Origin: an uncultured Lachnospiraceae bacterium | GTDB taxonomy: Bacteria > Bacillota > Clostridia > Lachnospirales > Lachnospiraceae | Direction: 5' to 3' | Assembly (NCBI GenBank): GCA_910589105.1 | Contig: CAJUST010000007.1 | Coordinates: forward strand, 1-64,000 | Length of the DNA: 64,000 nucleotides | Part shown: piece after piece, positions 24,086 to 32,573 of the stretch | Layout: every line of letters begins with the position of its first letter | Numbering within the stretch: position 1 is the stretch's first letter | The notes under the pieces: model-generated | Databases searched by the model: none | What the model was told of the DNA's origin: nothing | Seen by the model: only the letters and a program-made list of their open reading frames with translations | Translations under genes and position numbers: made by a program

Positions 24086-25959
24086 GATTCTGCCTTTTCT
24101 ATCCGATTCAATTCTTCTAAAATCCGTTCTGTTATGGAAGCTTCGTCCAAACCGACTTCTTTACGCAGAAGTTCTACATTTCCATGTTCCACATAGTCAT
24201 CGGGAATTGCAATGTTTAACACTTTAGATATGCCATGCCTGAATAAAAATGCCAAAACGCGTTCACCAAAGCCGCCGCAAGCGACATTCTCCTCTAACGT
24301 CACAAACAACGTATGGTTTTTACTTAAGTTTAAGAACAGTTCTTCATCAAATGGCTTGGCAAAACGAGCATTGACAAGCGTACAGGAATACCCCGCTTTC
24401 TTTAACGCTTCCCTTACGCTTTCTGCCGTTTTTACCATACTGCCAAGCGCAATGAGCGCAATCCCGCTTTCTTCATACAAAAGCTCTCCTTTGCCAAATG
24501 CAATAGGGGCGCGAAATTCACTAAGCCCGTCATACGCTTCTCCTCTTGGATAACGAATTGCAATCGGAGAAGGGAACCGGACGGCAAACTTTACCATATC
24601 GGAAAGCTCCCATTTATTTTTCGGCGCCAATACCGTCATATTTGGTATGCTTGATAAATAAGAAACGTCAAATATGCCCTGATGCGTCTCTCCGTCGCTT
24701 CCAACCAGACCGGCGCGGTCTACCGCAAAGACAACTGGAAGATTCTGGATACAGACGTCATGTAAGGTCTGGTCAAACGCCCGCTGTAAAAAAGATGAAT
24801 ATACGGCAACGATCGGCTTTAATCCCGCCGCGGCAAGCCCTGCGGCAAATGTCACCATATGCTCCTCCGCTATCCCAACGTCAAAAAACCGTTCCGGATA
24901 TTTTATGCGGAACCGTTTTAATCCCGTCCCGTCCGCCATCGCCGCCGTCAGCGCCACAATACGCTCATCTCTCCCGCCGAGTTTAAACATGACCGTCGAA
25001 AATACATCTGTATAGTTGGCTTTCACTCTTTTTTTCTTTGGAAGCCCCGTCTCAACGGCAAACGGTTCCGTGCCATGGAACCTCGCCGGGTGGCGTTCCG
25101 CAGGAAGATACCCCTTCCCCTTCTGGGTAATCACATGGACAAGCACTGGCCCCTGAAACTTTGAAGCTTCCCGGAATGCCTTTGCCATCGCCAAAATGTC
25201 ATGCCCGTCTATCGGCCCTATATACATAATTCCCATATTTTCAAACAGCATCCCCGGAAGAAATAACTGTTTAATGCCGCTTTTCGTCCTTCTAAGCCTG
25301 CGCACAAGCCCTTCTCCATAAACCGGAATTTTGCTTAAGGAATTTGCAAGCCCCGTTTTAATTTCCTGATAAGATTCCGTCGTCCTTAAGTAACTTAAAT
25401 GTCCAGAAAGCCCGCCGACATTTTCGGAAATAGACATATTGTTGTCGTTGAGCGCAATAATGAAATTGGAACGGATTCTCGATGCATTGTTTAACCCTTC
25501 GTATGCCATGCCTCCCGTCATCGCCCCGTCGCCAATTACGGAAACCACCTTATAGTCTTCCCCTTTAATCTGCCTTGCCATCGCATAGCCTAACCCCGCG
25601 GCAATCGAAGTGGAACTGTGCCCCGTGTCAAAACAATCGCATTCGCTTTCTTTCCGTTTCGGAAATCCGCTCATTCCGCCATACTTCCTAAGTTCGTCAA
25701 ATCCGGCTTTCCTTCCCGTTAAAATTTTATGCGTATACGACTGATGCCCTACATCCCAGACAATTTTATCTTTTGGTAAGTCAAACACAAGATGCAATGC
25801 CATCGTCAGCTCGACAACGCCTAAATTAGAAGCCAAATGCCCCCCTGTCACAGATATTTTCTGAATCAGAAATTCACGTATTTCATCTGCCAGCAAAAAT
25901 AGTTCGTCTTGGCTTAACGCCTTAATGTCATTCTCCTGCTTTATCTTTTCTAATACCAT
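24082..25959 (-). CDS. dxs: 1-deoxy-D-xylulose-5-phosphate synthase
   Basis: Thiamine-pyrophosphate enzyme that condenses pyruvate and glyceraldehyde 3-phosphate, the first step of the MEP isoprenoid pathway. The 625 residues match the usual length. The N-terminal half has WDVGHQSYTHKILTGR and the ThDP motif GDGAMTGGMAYEGLNNA ... NDNNMSIS; the middle has the transketolase-like AEEHMVTFAAGLA and the C-terminal domain starts near LALGSM-type residues. It lies between ispA and tlyA; being next to ispA makes an isoprenoid pair. Confidence 0.97.
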   Translation of the reverse strand: MVLEKIKQENDIKALSQDELFLLADEIREFLIQKISVTGGHLASNLGVVELTMALHLVFDLPKDKIVWDVGHQSYTHKILTGRKAGFDELRKYGGMSGFPKRKESECDCFDTGHSSTSIAAGLGYAMARQIKGEDYKVVSVIGDGAMTGGMAYEGLNNASRIRSNFIIALNDNNMSISENVGGLSGHLSYLRTTESYQEIKTGLANSLSKIPVYGEGLVRRLRRTKSGIKQLFLPGMLFENMGIMYIGPIDGHDILAMAKAFREASKFQGPVLVHVITQKGKGYLPAERHPARFHGTEPFAVETGLPKKKRVKANYTDVFSTVMFKLGGRDERIVALTAAMADGTGLKRFRIKYPERFFDVGIAEEHMVTFAAGLAAAGLKPIVAVYSSFLQRAFDQTLHDVCIQNLPVVFAVDRAGLVGSDGETHQGIFDVSYLSSIPNMTVLAPKNKWELSDMVKFAVRFPSPIAIRYPRGEAYDGLSEFRAPIAFGKGELLYEESGIALIALGSMVKTAESVREALKKAGYSCTLVNARFAKPFDEELFLNLSKNHTLFVTLEENVACGGFGERVLAFLFRHGISKVLNIAIPDDYVEHGNVELLRKEVGLDEASITERILEELNRIEKAES

Positions 25960-25970
25960 TTATGGCACCT

Positions 25971-26858
25971 CTATTTTTCCCGATGTATTAAATATCGTAA
26001 TAATTCTAATAAAAACGGATTTTTTCCAGAAAGGGAACGCATTCTTTCCATTGCCTTTTTCGACAATTCCTCTACTTCTTTCCTTGCCTGCGCAATTCCC
26101 TCTAATGCCACATATGTCGCCTTCCGGTTTTTCTCATCACTCCCGATTGGCTTCCCAAGCGTCTCAAATGAGCTTGTCACATCTAAAATGTCGTCCTGAA
26201 TCTGGAATGCAAGCCCGATCTCCGCCGCCGCCTGTTCCACCGTCCTTTGTTCTTCTTTAGACGCTCCTGCTAAAATCGCCCCAATCAACATCGAAGCTTC
26301 TAACAAAGCCCCTGTTTTTAAACGGTAAATAAAATCCAGCTTTTCTCGCCCTATGTCGCCGCCTTCTGATTCTACATCTACAACCTGACCGCCGACCATG
26401 CCATAAATGCCGGATTTTTTCGCCAATGTCAGAAACGCTTCTGCAATCCGCGGGTTCCCCGGCTCCATGAAAAACGCATCTGCCGCCGTTTCATACGCAT
26501 AATTAAGAAGCGCATCTCCTGCCAAAATCCCCATCGCTTCCCCAAAAACGGCATGTGTCGTCTTTTTCCCTCTCCGGTATTCGTCATTGTCCATCGCCGG
26601 AAGGTCGTCATGCACAAGGGAATATGTGTGAATCATCTCTATCGCAGCGGCAAATGGCCGGACTGCTTTTGAATCCCCGCCAAATAAACGGTGCGTCTCT
26701 ATCATAAGCATTGGCCGAAGACGTTTTCCGCCTGCCAAGACGCTGTAATTCATTGCCTCTAACACCGTTTTTTGGTATCCTTCTACTTTCGGCAGATACT
26801 GTTTAAGCAGCGCTTCCATTTCCTGCGTTTTTTCTTCTAATTCCTTCCGAATATCCAT
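25971..26858 (-). CDS. ispA: Farnesyl diphosphate synthase (polyprenyl synthase)
   Basis: Condenses isopentenyl diphosphate units into geranyl and farnesyl diphosphate. Of 295 residues, the two Asp-rich motifs are VHDDLPAMDNDEYRRG (first, DDxxxxD) and FQIQDDILDVTS (second, DDxxD). GGKRLRPML binds diphosphate. The insertion of two residues in the first motif and the length suit short-chain bacterial IspA. GGGAGG lies before the ATG at 26858; a longer frame to 26912 overlaps the xseB stop region. Confidence 0.95.
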   Translation of the reverse strand: MDIRKELEEKTQEMEALLKQYLPKVEGYQKTVLEAMNYSVLAGGKRLRPMLMIETHRLFGGDSKAVRPFAAAIEMIHTYSLVHDDLPAMDNDEYRRGKKTTHAVFGEAMGILAGDALLNYAYETAADAFFMEPGNPRIAEAFLTLAKKSGIYGMVGGQVVDVESEGGDIGREKLDFIYRLKTGALLEASMLIGAILAGASKEEQRTVEQAAAEIGLAFQIQDDILDVTSSFETLGKPIGSDEKNRKATYVALEGIAQARKEVEELSKKAMERMRSLSGKNPFLLELLRYLIHREK

Positions 26859-26877
26859 ACAGCTAACCTCCCGTTTC

Positions 26878-27096
26878 TTATGCCAATCCTTCCCCGTCTG
26901 TCTGGCCGGCATTTATGACAAGCATTTTTTTCTCCACCTGATCTATCTTATCATTACACTGTTTTAACGTTTTCATGCCCTCCTCATAAAAAAAGAAGGA
27001 CTCCTCCAGTGAAATGTCTTTTTCTTCTATTTTTTCCAGTATTGTCTCTAACTGTTCAAATAATTCTTCTAAACTATATTCCCGTCCATCTGGCAT
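26878..27096 (-). CDS. xseB: Exodeoxyribonuclease VII small subunit
   Basis: A 72-residue helical protein, the small subunit of the nuclease that digests single-stranded DNA from both ends. SLEELFEQLETILEKIEEKDIS and LEESFFFYEEGMKTLKQCND are the family's two helices; size is normal. It starts five bases after the xseA stop, as expected for the two-subunit enzyme. Confidence 0.94.
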   Translation of the reverse strand: MPDGREYSLEELFEQLETILEKIEEKDISLEESFFFYEEGMKTLKQCNDKIDQVEKKMLVINAGQTDGEGLA

Positions 27097-27101
27097 ATCG
27101 T

Positions 27102-28325
27102 CTATTCTCCTTCTCTTGTTTCTGCATCCGGCGTAACCGCTGTTACTCTCGCTGTCACAGTCCCGTCTTTTAACCGCGCCCGTATCAGCGCGCCGACAGA
27201 AACGTCCATCGCTCCAAAAATACGCGTCCCGTCTTCCGCAAGCAGATACGCCATGCCCCCGCCCAGCTTTTTCGCCGGTGACGCCCCGTCCAGACGCCCT
27301 GCCAATAGCTCAAGACGGTGACGCATTTGCTTTAGCTTCTCTTTCATCGCCCGTTCCAATTTTTCTTCCAATAAGAGCGCATACTGTCTGCCCTGATGAA
27401 TCTGGTTTCTGGGATTTTTAGACTGTAAAAGACGTTCCAGATGATGGCATCGGTTCTTTGCCGCTTCAAGCTTCCATGCCATAGACGAATCAAGCTCCCG
27501 TTTCTTTTGTCTTATTTCTTCCATCAGATCTGAAAATTGAAACAACGCAAGCTCTGCCGCGGCGGAAGGCGTCGGCGCCCGCAAATCAGCGGCATAATCG
27601 GCAATCGTCGTATCCGTCTCATGCCCCACGGCTGAAATCACAGGCGTTTGGCAGTCAAAAATCGCTCTTGCCACAATTTCTTCATTAAACGCCCACAAAT
27701 CTTCAATGGAGCCGCCGCCTCTGCCTACTATAATTGCATCCAATCCAAGTCCGTCGAGCGCGCGTATGCCTTTTACAATGCTCTCAGCGGCGCCGTCGCC
27801 CTGAACAAGAGCTGAGTATAAAACAAGCTGCGCATACGGATTTCTTCTGGCGGCAATGTTTCGAATATCCTGTAATGCGGCGCCTGTAGACGATGTAACG
27901 ATGCCAAGTGACAGAACGTATTTTGGAATCGGCTTTTTATATTCATCGGCAAACATTCCCATTTCAGAAAGTTCCCGCTTTAACGCTTCAAATCTTAAAA
28001 AAAGGCTGCCTTCCCCGTCCTTTTCGATTTTCCTTGCATAAATCTGATAAGCGCCGTCCCGTTCATAGACTTCTATGGAACCTGTTACAAGCACCTTATC
28101 CCCTTTTTGCATTTGAAAGTCCAGACCAGAGCGGCTTCCTGAAAACATAATGGCGGACATTGCCGCTTTTTCGTCTTTAATTGTAAAATAAATATGGCCG
28201 GAAGTGTGATATTTGCAATTCGACACTTCCCCCTTGACGCAGATATTATGCAGCAGAAAATCCTGCGCAAACATATTTTTAATATAGGCATTCACTTGGC
28301 CAACGGAATATGCGGTTCGTTTCAT
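27102..28325 (-). CDS. xseA: Exodeoxyribonuclease VII large subunit
   Basis: Catalytic subunit of exonuclease VII. The 407 residues begin with an OB-fold (YSVGQVNAYIKNMFAQD, then VKGEVSNCKYHTSGHIYFTI), continue to the nuclease core with IVGRGGGSIEDLWAFNEE and PVISAVGHETDTTIADY AADLRAPTPSAAAEL, and end in a long coiled coil from about 275. It overlaps nusB by four bases. Confidence 0.97.
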   Translation of the reverse strand: MKRTAYSVGQVNAYIKNMFAQDFLLHNICVKGEVSNCKYHTSGHIYFTIKDEKAAMSAIMFSGSRSGLDFQMQKGDKVLVTGSIEVYERDGAYQIYARKIEKDGEGSLFLRFEALKRELSEMGMFADEYKKPIPKYVLSLGIVTSSTGAALQDIRNIAARRNPYAQLVLYSALVQGDGAAESIVKGIRALDGLGLDAIIVGRGGGSIEDLWAFNEEIVARAIFDCQTPVISAVGHETDTTIADYAADLRAPTPSAAAELALFQFSDLMEEIRQKKRELDSSMAWKLEAAKNRCHHLERLLQSKNPRNQIHQGRQYALLLEEKLERAMKEKLKQMRHRLELLAGRLDGASPAKKLGGGMAYLLAEDGTRIFGAMDVSVGALIRARLKDGTVTARVTAVTPDAETREGE

Positions 28326-28717
28326 ACAATTTTCGCCAAGATGCCATTGATAAACGACGGAGAGGCATCCGTCCCATATTTTTTTGCAAGTTCCACAGCT
28401 TCATTGATTGCAACGCCTGTCGCAATGTCCTCATCAAACTGTATTTCATAAGTTGCAAGACGAAGCAGCGTCAAATCCACTTTCGCCATACGCATCGTCT
28501 TCCAGCCTTTTGCCACTGCGTTTATGCTGCCGTCGAGTTCCGTCAGTTTCGATGCAACCGCAAAAACTTTATGCTCAATATATGAGGAATCTTCCTCAGA
28601 CAGTTGTCCGTCTTCATATTCCGGACATTTCAGCCGGCTGTCCCATTCTTCTTTTGGATGGAAATCAATTTGGAACAAAATTTTAAAAATCTGTTCGCGC
28701 ATTTTTCTTCTTGTCAT
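28322..28717 (-). CDS. nusB: Transcription antitermination factor NusB
   Basis: A 131-residue all-helical RNA-binding protein that, with NusE (S10), supports antitermination of rRNA operons. MTRRKMREQIFKILFQIDF at the start and VAINEAVELAKKYGTDASPS then FINGILAKI at the end are typical. The ATG at 28717 has GGGAGA seven bases upstream; the frame extends further but unsupported. Confidence 0.94.
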   Translation of the reverse strand: MTRRKMREQIFKILFQIDFHPKEEWDSRLKCPEYEDGQLSEEDSSYIEHKVFAVASKLTELDGSINAVAKGWKTMRMAKVDLTLLRLATYEIQFDEDIATGVAINEAVELAKKYGTDASPSFINGILAKIV

Positions 28718-28757
28718 GTTTCTCTCCCTAAACGATAAATTCCTGAATAAAATGGGA

Positions 28758-28778
28758 GCCGTGCAGCGAATGCACGGC
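28758..28778 (-). terminator. Hairpin between the Asp23 gene and nusB
   Basis: GCCGTGCA and TGCACGGC form an eight-base-pair stem with loop GCGAA type; on the minus strand TCCCATTTTATT follows. It could end part of the transcript from the Asp23 gene, with read-through into nusB. Confidence 0.6.
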
Positions 28779-28798
28779 ACATACATACTCGACGCCCA

Positions 28799-29176
28799 TT
28801 ATTTCGTTTTTCCCATGTCTACGCTGGCAATTCTGACATTGACGCCCGCCACTTCCAGCCCCGTCATGTTTTCAATCGCCGATTTTACTTTTTCCTGAAC
28901 CTTTTGCGATACGTCCATAATTGCATATCCATACGCAATATTCAGCGCCACGTCAATACGCGCCACGCCGCCGGACACATCTACGCGGATTCCTTTTGAC
29001 AAATTTTTCATGCCGAGTTTACTGACTAATTCATTTGTAATATTGCCTGCCATTGAACTGACTCCCTCTACTTCCGTAGAAGCAAGCCCTGCAATAATGG
29101 CTACTACTTCGTCTGCAATTTTTACTTCGCCTAATTTATCTTCTTTGATTTTAAAGCCTTTTCGACTTTCCGCCAT
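28799..29176 (-). CDS. Asp23/Gls24 family protein
   Basis: A 125-residue Asp23-family protein. Members coat the inner membrane or act as envelope-stress proteins; the function in Clostridia is not established. GEVKIADEVVAIIAGLAST, EVEGVSSMAG and the C-terminal VQEKVKSAIENMTGLEVAGV NVRI are the family signature. GGAGG lies eight bases before the ATG. In many clostridial genomes this gene precedes nusB, as here. Confidence 0.92.
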   Translation of the reverse strand: MAESRKGFKIKEDKLGEVKIADEVVAIIAGLASTEVEGVSSMAGNITNELVSKLGMKNLSKGIRVDVSGGVARIDVALNIAYGYAIMDVSQKVQEKVKSAIENMTGLEVAGVNVRIASVDMGKTK

Positions 29177-29298
29177 CTGGATACCTCCTAAATCAAATTA
29201 CAATTATTATAATTACCTATTATAGCAGACATTACTTATTTTGAAAACCAAAAATTGAAAAAGTTCTTGGAAATCAGATTTTAAATTTGGCTGGCTGG

Positions 29299-29438
29299 GC
29301 GGTGGAAGCAAACCCATATTTCATTCAGACACGCTTCCGCTCTTAGAAGCCAGTAGCGGTTCTAAGTTCGAAAAAACCTCACTAAGAACCGACAGGCTTC
29401 TAACGGTCTTCATTGAAATATGGGTTTGCTTCCACCGC
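29299..29438. repeat. 140-bp nested inverted repeat
   Basis: The outer arms, 29299-29323 and 29414-29438, are perfect 25-base inverted copies (GCGGTGGAAGCAAACCC at the outer end). Inside, TTAGAAGCC (29343-29351) pairs with GGCTTCTAA (29395-29403), and CGGTTCT (29357-29363) with AGAACCG (29385-29391), leaving a 21-base loop. The order of all arms is nested, so the whole block can fold as one long hairpin. There is no gene inside. It could be a miniature mobile element or a structured RNA. Confidence 0.85.
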
Positions 29439-29513
29439 GGGAGCGTTTTGTATGACGGTAATTTATAATTCGGTTTCCTCGATCGGGTAGACGCGGGAAC
29501 GGGAGGACGTGTT

Positions 29514-29582
29514 GTGGTGGATTTCTTTGGGGGTTTGTTTGGAATGTGTGGTGGATTTCTTTGGGTTTTTTGTTTGGAATGT
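29514..29582 (+). repeat. Tandem duplication of a 34/35-bp unit
   Basis: Two adjacent copies (29514-29547 and 29548-29582) start GTGGTGGATTTCTTTGGG and end GTTTGGAATGT, differing only in the G/T run in the middle. They sit in the T/G-rich segment upstream of the DUF3800 gene and have no coding capacity of note. Confidence 0.85.
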
Positions 29583-30121
29583 ATGGTTAAAAGGACGGGC
29601 TGTGGATCTTTTTGTTGTTTTGTTTAAATTTATCTGGACACAAATAAAGTGTGTGTTCGATTTTTTTTCTTTGTTTCTTTGTTTTTTCTTGATTAGGATT
29701 TATTTGGACAAAAAGATGATTTGTGTTTTTTATTTTTTTCTCCTTGTTTTTACGCTTTTGGATTTCCATGGGTTAAGAATGGGTTATGCTTGTTCCTTTT
29801 TGATCTTGTTGTTCTTTCATTGATTTTCTTAGTTTGGAATTGCATAGTCAAAAGGACAATTTGTGTTTCTTTCTTTTTTGTTTTCCTCATGTTGCTTTGA
29901 TAGAATAGATATAGATGGAAGGGTGTTGAATTCTAATTGGTAAGGAAGTATTTTGATTGGTGTATGGACGTGGATTTTTTAATTTTTGGGCATATGGATA
30001 TGATGGATTCTATGTTTTGGAACTTGGTGTGAAAAAAGTGGGAATGGATTTTGGTATCTTTGTTTGCTTTGGTTTTTTTGGTATGGTATAATGGTTTTTT
30101 GAAGTACAAATGAGGTAAATT

Positions 30122-30811
30122 ATGAATATATACATAGATGAATCCGGATCGATTAATAATCATATTTCGAATAATAAGTATTTCGTGATTGCTCTTGTCC
30201 ATGTTTTGAAAAAGGATCAACTGAAGCGGGCTTATAAGAGATTTGTTTCGGCGAATTTTGATTCTCTTTTGGAACTGGATCGGAAGAAACGGCGTGGGAG
30301 AATGTTTCTGAATGGGAAGTTTAAGGAATTGAAGGGCGCGCAGTTTGATCGGGATATGAAACGGAGGTTTGTGGATTTTTTCTCACGGAAACAGCTTTTT
30401 GAGCTTTTTTATATTCGGATTGATAATGAAAAACTGAATGACCATTTTTGTGAGAATACGGCGCGCGTGTTTAATTATACGCTTAGACTTGCATTGGAGT
30501 ATTTTTTGAGGAATGGACTTTTGCCGAATGAAGATTGTGACTTGCAGTTAGATGAACGGAATGAAAAAACGGAGACAAAATTTTTTCTGGAAAATTATCT
30601 TAATACGGAACTGGCTTTAAATGGGATTTTCTCAGGGAATTTTTTTGTTTCTTATTTTGACTCTATGAATAATGATTTGATTCAGTTGGCTGATGTATTT
30701 GCTAATTTGTATTATTCGCATTTACAGACAAATGGTTATGGTAAGGAATTGCAGTTGCTGAAGGAAATGGGGATACTTAAATTTATCTTTGAATTTCCAG
30801 TGGCTGGGTGA
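30122..30811 (+). CDS. DUF3800 domain protein
   Basis: A 229-residue protein fitting DUF3800, an RNase H-like family common in prophages, mobile elements and defence regions but with no proven activity. The N-terminal MNIYIDESGSI has the conserved acidic residues; QLDERNEKTETKFFLENYL (about 142-160) and IQLADVFANLYYSHL near the end supply the other acidic positions. GAGG lies before the ATG. It is a single plus-strand gene in a minus-strand region, is flanked by T/G-rich DNA, and itself leans toward T/G-rich codons, which suggests recent arrival. No partner gene is next to it. Confidence 0.8.
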   Translation: MNIYIDESGSINNHISNNKYFVIALVHVLKKDQLKRAYKRFVSANFDSLLELDRKKRRGRMFLNGKFKELKGAQFDRDMKRRFVDFFSRKQLFELFYIRIDNEKLNDHFCENTARVFNYTLRLALEYFLRNGLLPNEDCDLQLDERNEKTETKFFLENYLNTELALNGIFSGNFFVSYFDSMNNDLIQLADVFANLYYSHLQTNGYGKELQLLKEMGILKFIFEFPVAG

Positions 30812-31122
30812 TTATTAAATTTGATTTTGCATAAATCGGCTGGGATTTATTTTTATTGAAATGCAGTAAGGTTTTTCGTTTTCTGAAACTGAATTTATGA
30901 AATTATAGCAATTTTTGTATATTGTTTTTATGAAATTGTAACAAATGTTTTTTTACTGCGGATAGTTTTTTCTTTCTTTTCAGCAACTGTAACAAGGTTT
31001 GTGTTTTTTGGAATTGCGGCAAGAAGATTTTTGACGTTTGAAGCGGATTTAGAATGTTTATTTCTGCTTCTTTTTCTTTGCCAAAGATCTTCTTGACGCA
31101 GTTTTTCTCTATCGGGGCTTTC
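30812..31122. other. T-rich intergenic region, no gene
   Basis: About 310 bases continuing the T-rich, C-poor composition after the DUF3800 gene. An 80-residue lysine-rich frame on the minus strand is a by-product of that composition. No terminator or promoter was recognised. Confidence 0.6.
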
Positions 31123-31557
31123 TTATTGTTTTCCTGTGCTCCCAAAACCGCCCCGATTTTGGTTATTCAGCTTTTTTGTTTCTTCGAATAGGATTTTGGG
31201 CTGGTTTTTCATAATGCGGAATTGGCAGATGCGGTCGTTTTTTTCGATGACTGTATCTCTGGTCGCATAGACAGGCATTTTCCAAATATCCTCGTCTCCG
31301 CAGTATGATCCGTCTATTACTCCACAGCTATTTGTCTGTATCACGCCATAGGTTTTGAATGTAGAACTGCGTGGGACGACATGGGCTTCGTATCCTTCTG
31401 GAAGCTGCATGGCTACGCCCAGAGGAATTAATTTATACTCTCCTTTTTTTAGTTCGACGCGTTCAGACGCCCGCAAATCAATCCAGTCTGATTTGCCGTC
31501 AATATAACGCAAACGCTCTATTTCATCGGAAAAGTATTTGATTCGGATTGTTTCCAT
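31123..31557 (-). CDS. dut: dUTP diphosphatase
   Basis: Hydrolyses dUTP to dUMP and pyrophosphate, keeping uracil out of DNA and supplying dTMP synthesis. The 144-residue trimeric-type enzyme shows PRSSTFKTYGVIQTNS (motif II), GVIDGSYCGDEDIWKMPVYA (motif III with the catalytic Asp), and a C-terminal RGGFGSTGK (motif V, phosphate-binding arm). It starts three bases after gpsA and looks co-transcribed with it. Confidence 0.93.
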   Translation of the reverse strand: METIRIKYFSDEIERLRYIDGKSDWIDLRASERVELKKGEYKLIPLGVAMQLPEGYEAHVVPRSSTFKTYGVIQTNSCGVIDGSYCGDEDIWKMPVYATRDTVIEKNDRICQFRIMKNQPKILFEETKKLNNQNRGGFGSTGKQ

Positions 31558-31560
31558 TGT

Positions 31561-32571
31561 TTACTCCCACTCCATGGCCGTATATTCCGACCGTTTATCT
31601 CTTAACATTAATTCTGTAACGGCTTCTTTTGCCGGCTTGTTTTCGAATAATACTTGGTTGACCTGTTCGATAATCGGCATGGACACTTGATATTTTTGAC
31701 CGAGGGCAATGGCGGCTTTCGCTGAGTAAACGCCTTCGACTACCATTTTCACTTCATTCATTGCCTGTTCCATTGTATATCCCTGCCCCATTAACATGCC
31801 GGCTCTGCGGTTTCTGGAATGGCGGCTGGCGCATGTTACAATTAAGTCGCCAATTCCGGTCAGCCCGTTTAGCGTGTCTGGGTTTGCGCCCATGCAAACG
31901 GCCAGTCTTGCGATTTCTGCAATCCCTCTTGTAATTAACGCCGCTTTTGTGTTGTCCCCATATCCTAAACCGTCCGCCATTCCGGCCGCAAGCGCTATGA
32001 CATTTTTTAAGGCTCCGCCAAGTTCCATGCCCAATACGTCCGGACTTGTGTATACGCGGAACACTTCATTCATAAAGACGCTTTGGATATATTCTGCCGT
32101 TTTTTTTGATTTCGCGCCTGCCACTAATGTTGTCGGCAGTCCCCTTCCGACTTCTTCTGCGTGGCTTGGCCCGCATAAAACAGCGGCGTCGGCATCCGGT
32201 ATTTCTTCTTCGATAATTTCGGTTAGGGTCATTAATGTTTTTTCTTCAATTCCTTTTGCAACGCTAATGACTACCTGCCCTTTGCCGACATAGGGAGCCA
32301 TTTTTTTTGCCGTGTCTCTCGTAAAGGCTGACGGAACAGCAAGAACCAAAAGATCTAATCCTGTTACCGCTTCTTTTAAATCTGTGGTAAATGTAATTTT
32401 ATCGGAAAGTTTCACGCCCGGAAGTTTGTCTGTGTGCTCATGTTTTTCTTTTAACATGGCAACTTCTTGTTCCATAATCGACCAAATTGTGACCTGATGG
32501 CCGTTTTTGTCTAATACGGAAGCTAATGCGCATCCCCAGCTTCCGGCTCCGATAATTCCTGCTTTTGCCAT
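31561..32571 (-). CDS. gpsA: Glycerol-3-phosphate dehydrogenase [NAD(P)+]
   Basis: Makes sn-glycerol 3-phosphate from dihydroxyacetone phosphate for phospholipids. In 336 residues the NAD site GAGSWGCALASVL is at the N terminus, KGIEEKTLMTLTE and LCGPSHAEEVGRGLPT in the middle, and the catalytic Lys in ELGGALKNVIALAAG. It lies two bases downstream of plsY, the acyltransferase that uses its product. Confidence 0.96.
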   Translation of the reverse strand: MAKAGIIGAGSWGCALASVLDKNGHQVTIWSIMEQEVAMLKEKHEHTDKLPGVKLSDKITFTTDLKEAVTGLDLLVLAVPSAFTRDTAKKMAPYVGKGQVVISVAKGIEEKTLMTLTEIIEEEIPDADAAVLCGPSHAEEVGRGLPTTLVAGAKSKKTAEYIQSVFMNEVFRVYTSPDVLGMELGGALKNVIALAAGMADGLGYGDNTKAALITRGIAEIARLAVCMGANPDTLNGLTGIGDLIVTCASRHSRNRRAGMLMGQGYTMEQAMNEVKMVVEGVYSAKAAIALGQKYQVSMPIIEQVNQVLFENKPAKEAVTELMLRDKRSEYTAMEWE

Positions 32572-32573
32572 AA

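Larger units (their letters stand above)
29177..30121. other. 945-bp intergenic region: inverted repeat, T/G-rich DNA, no gene
   Basis: Holds a long nested inverted repeat (29299-29438), a 34/35-bp tandem duplication (29514-29582) and then about 500 bases of T- and G-rich, C-poor DNA with degenerate motifs such as GGACAAAAA and TTGTGTTT. ORFs through it are low-complexity and have no ribosome sites. It leads up to the DUF3800 gene. Confidence 0.7.

Noticed and set aside
29177..31122. Prophage or full defence island
   Set aside because: Only one accessory gene is present; no integrase, phage or toxin-antitoxin genes were seen and both flanks are core genes.
30903..31145. 80-residue Lys-rich minus-strand ORF near the DUF3800 gene
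   Set aside because: Composition of the T-rich DNA explains it; it overlaps the end of dut and has no ribosome site.
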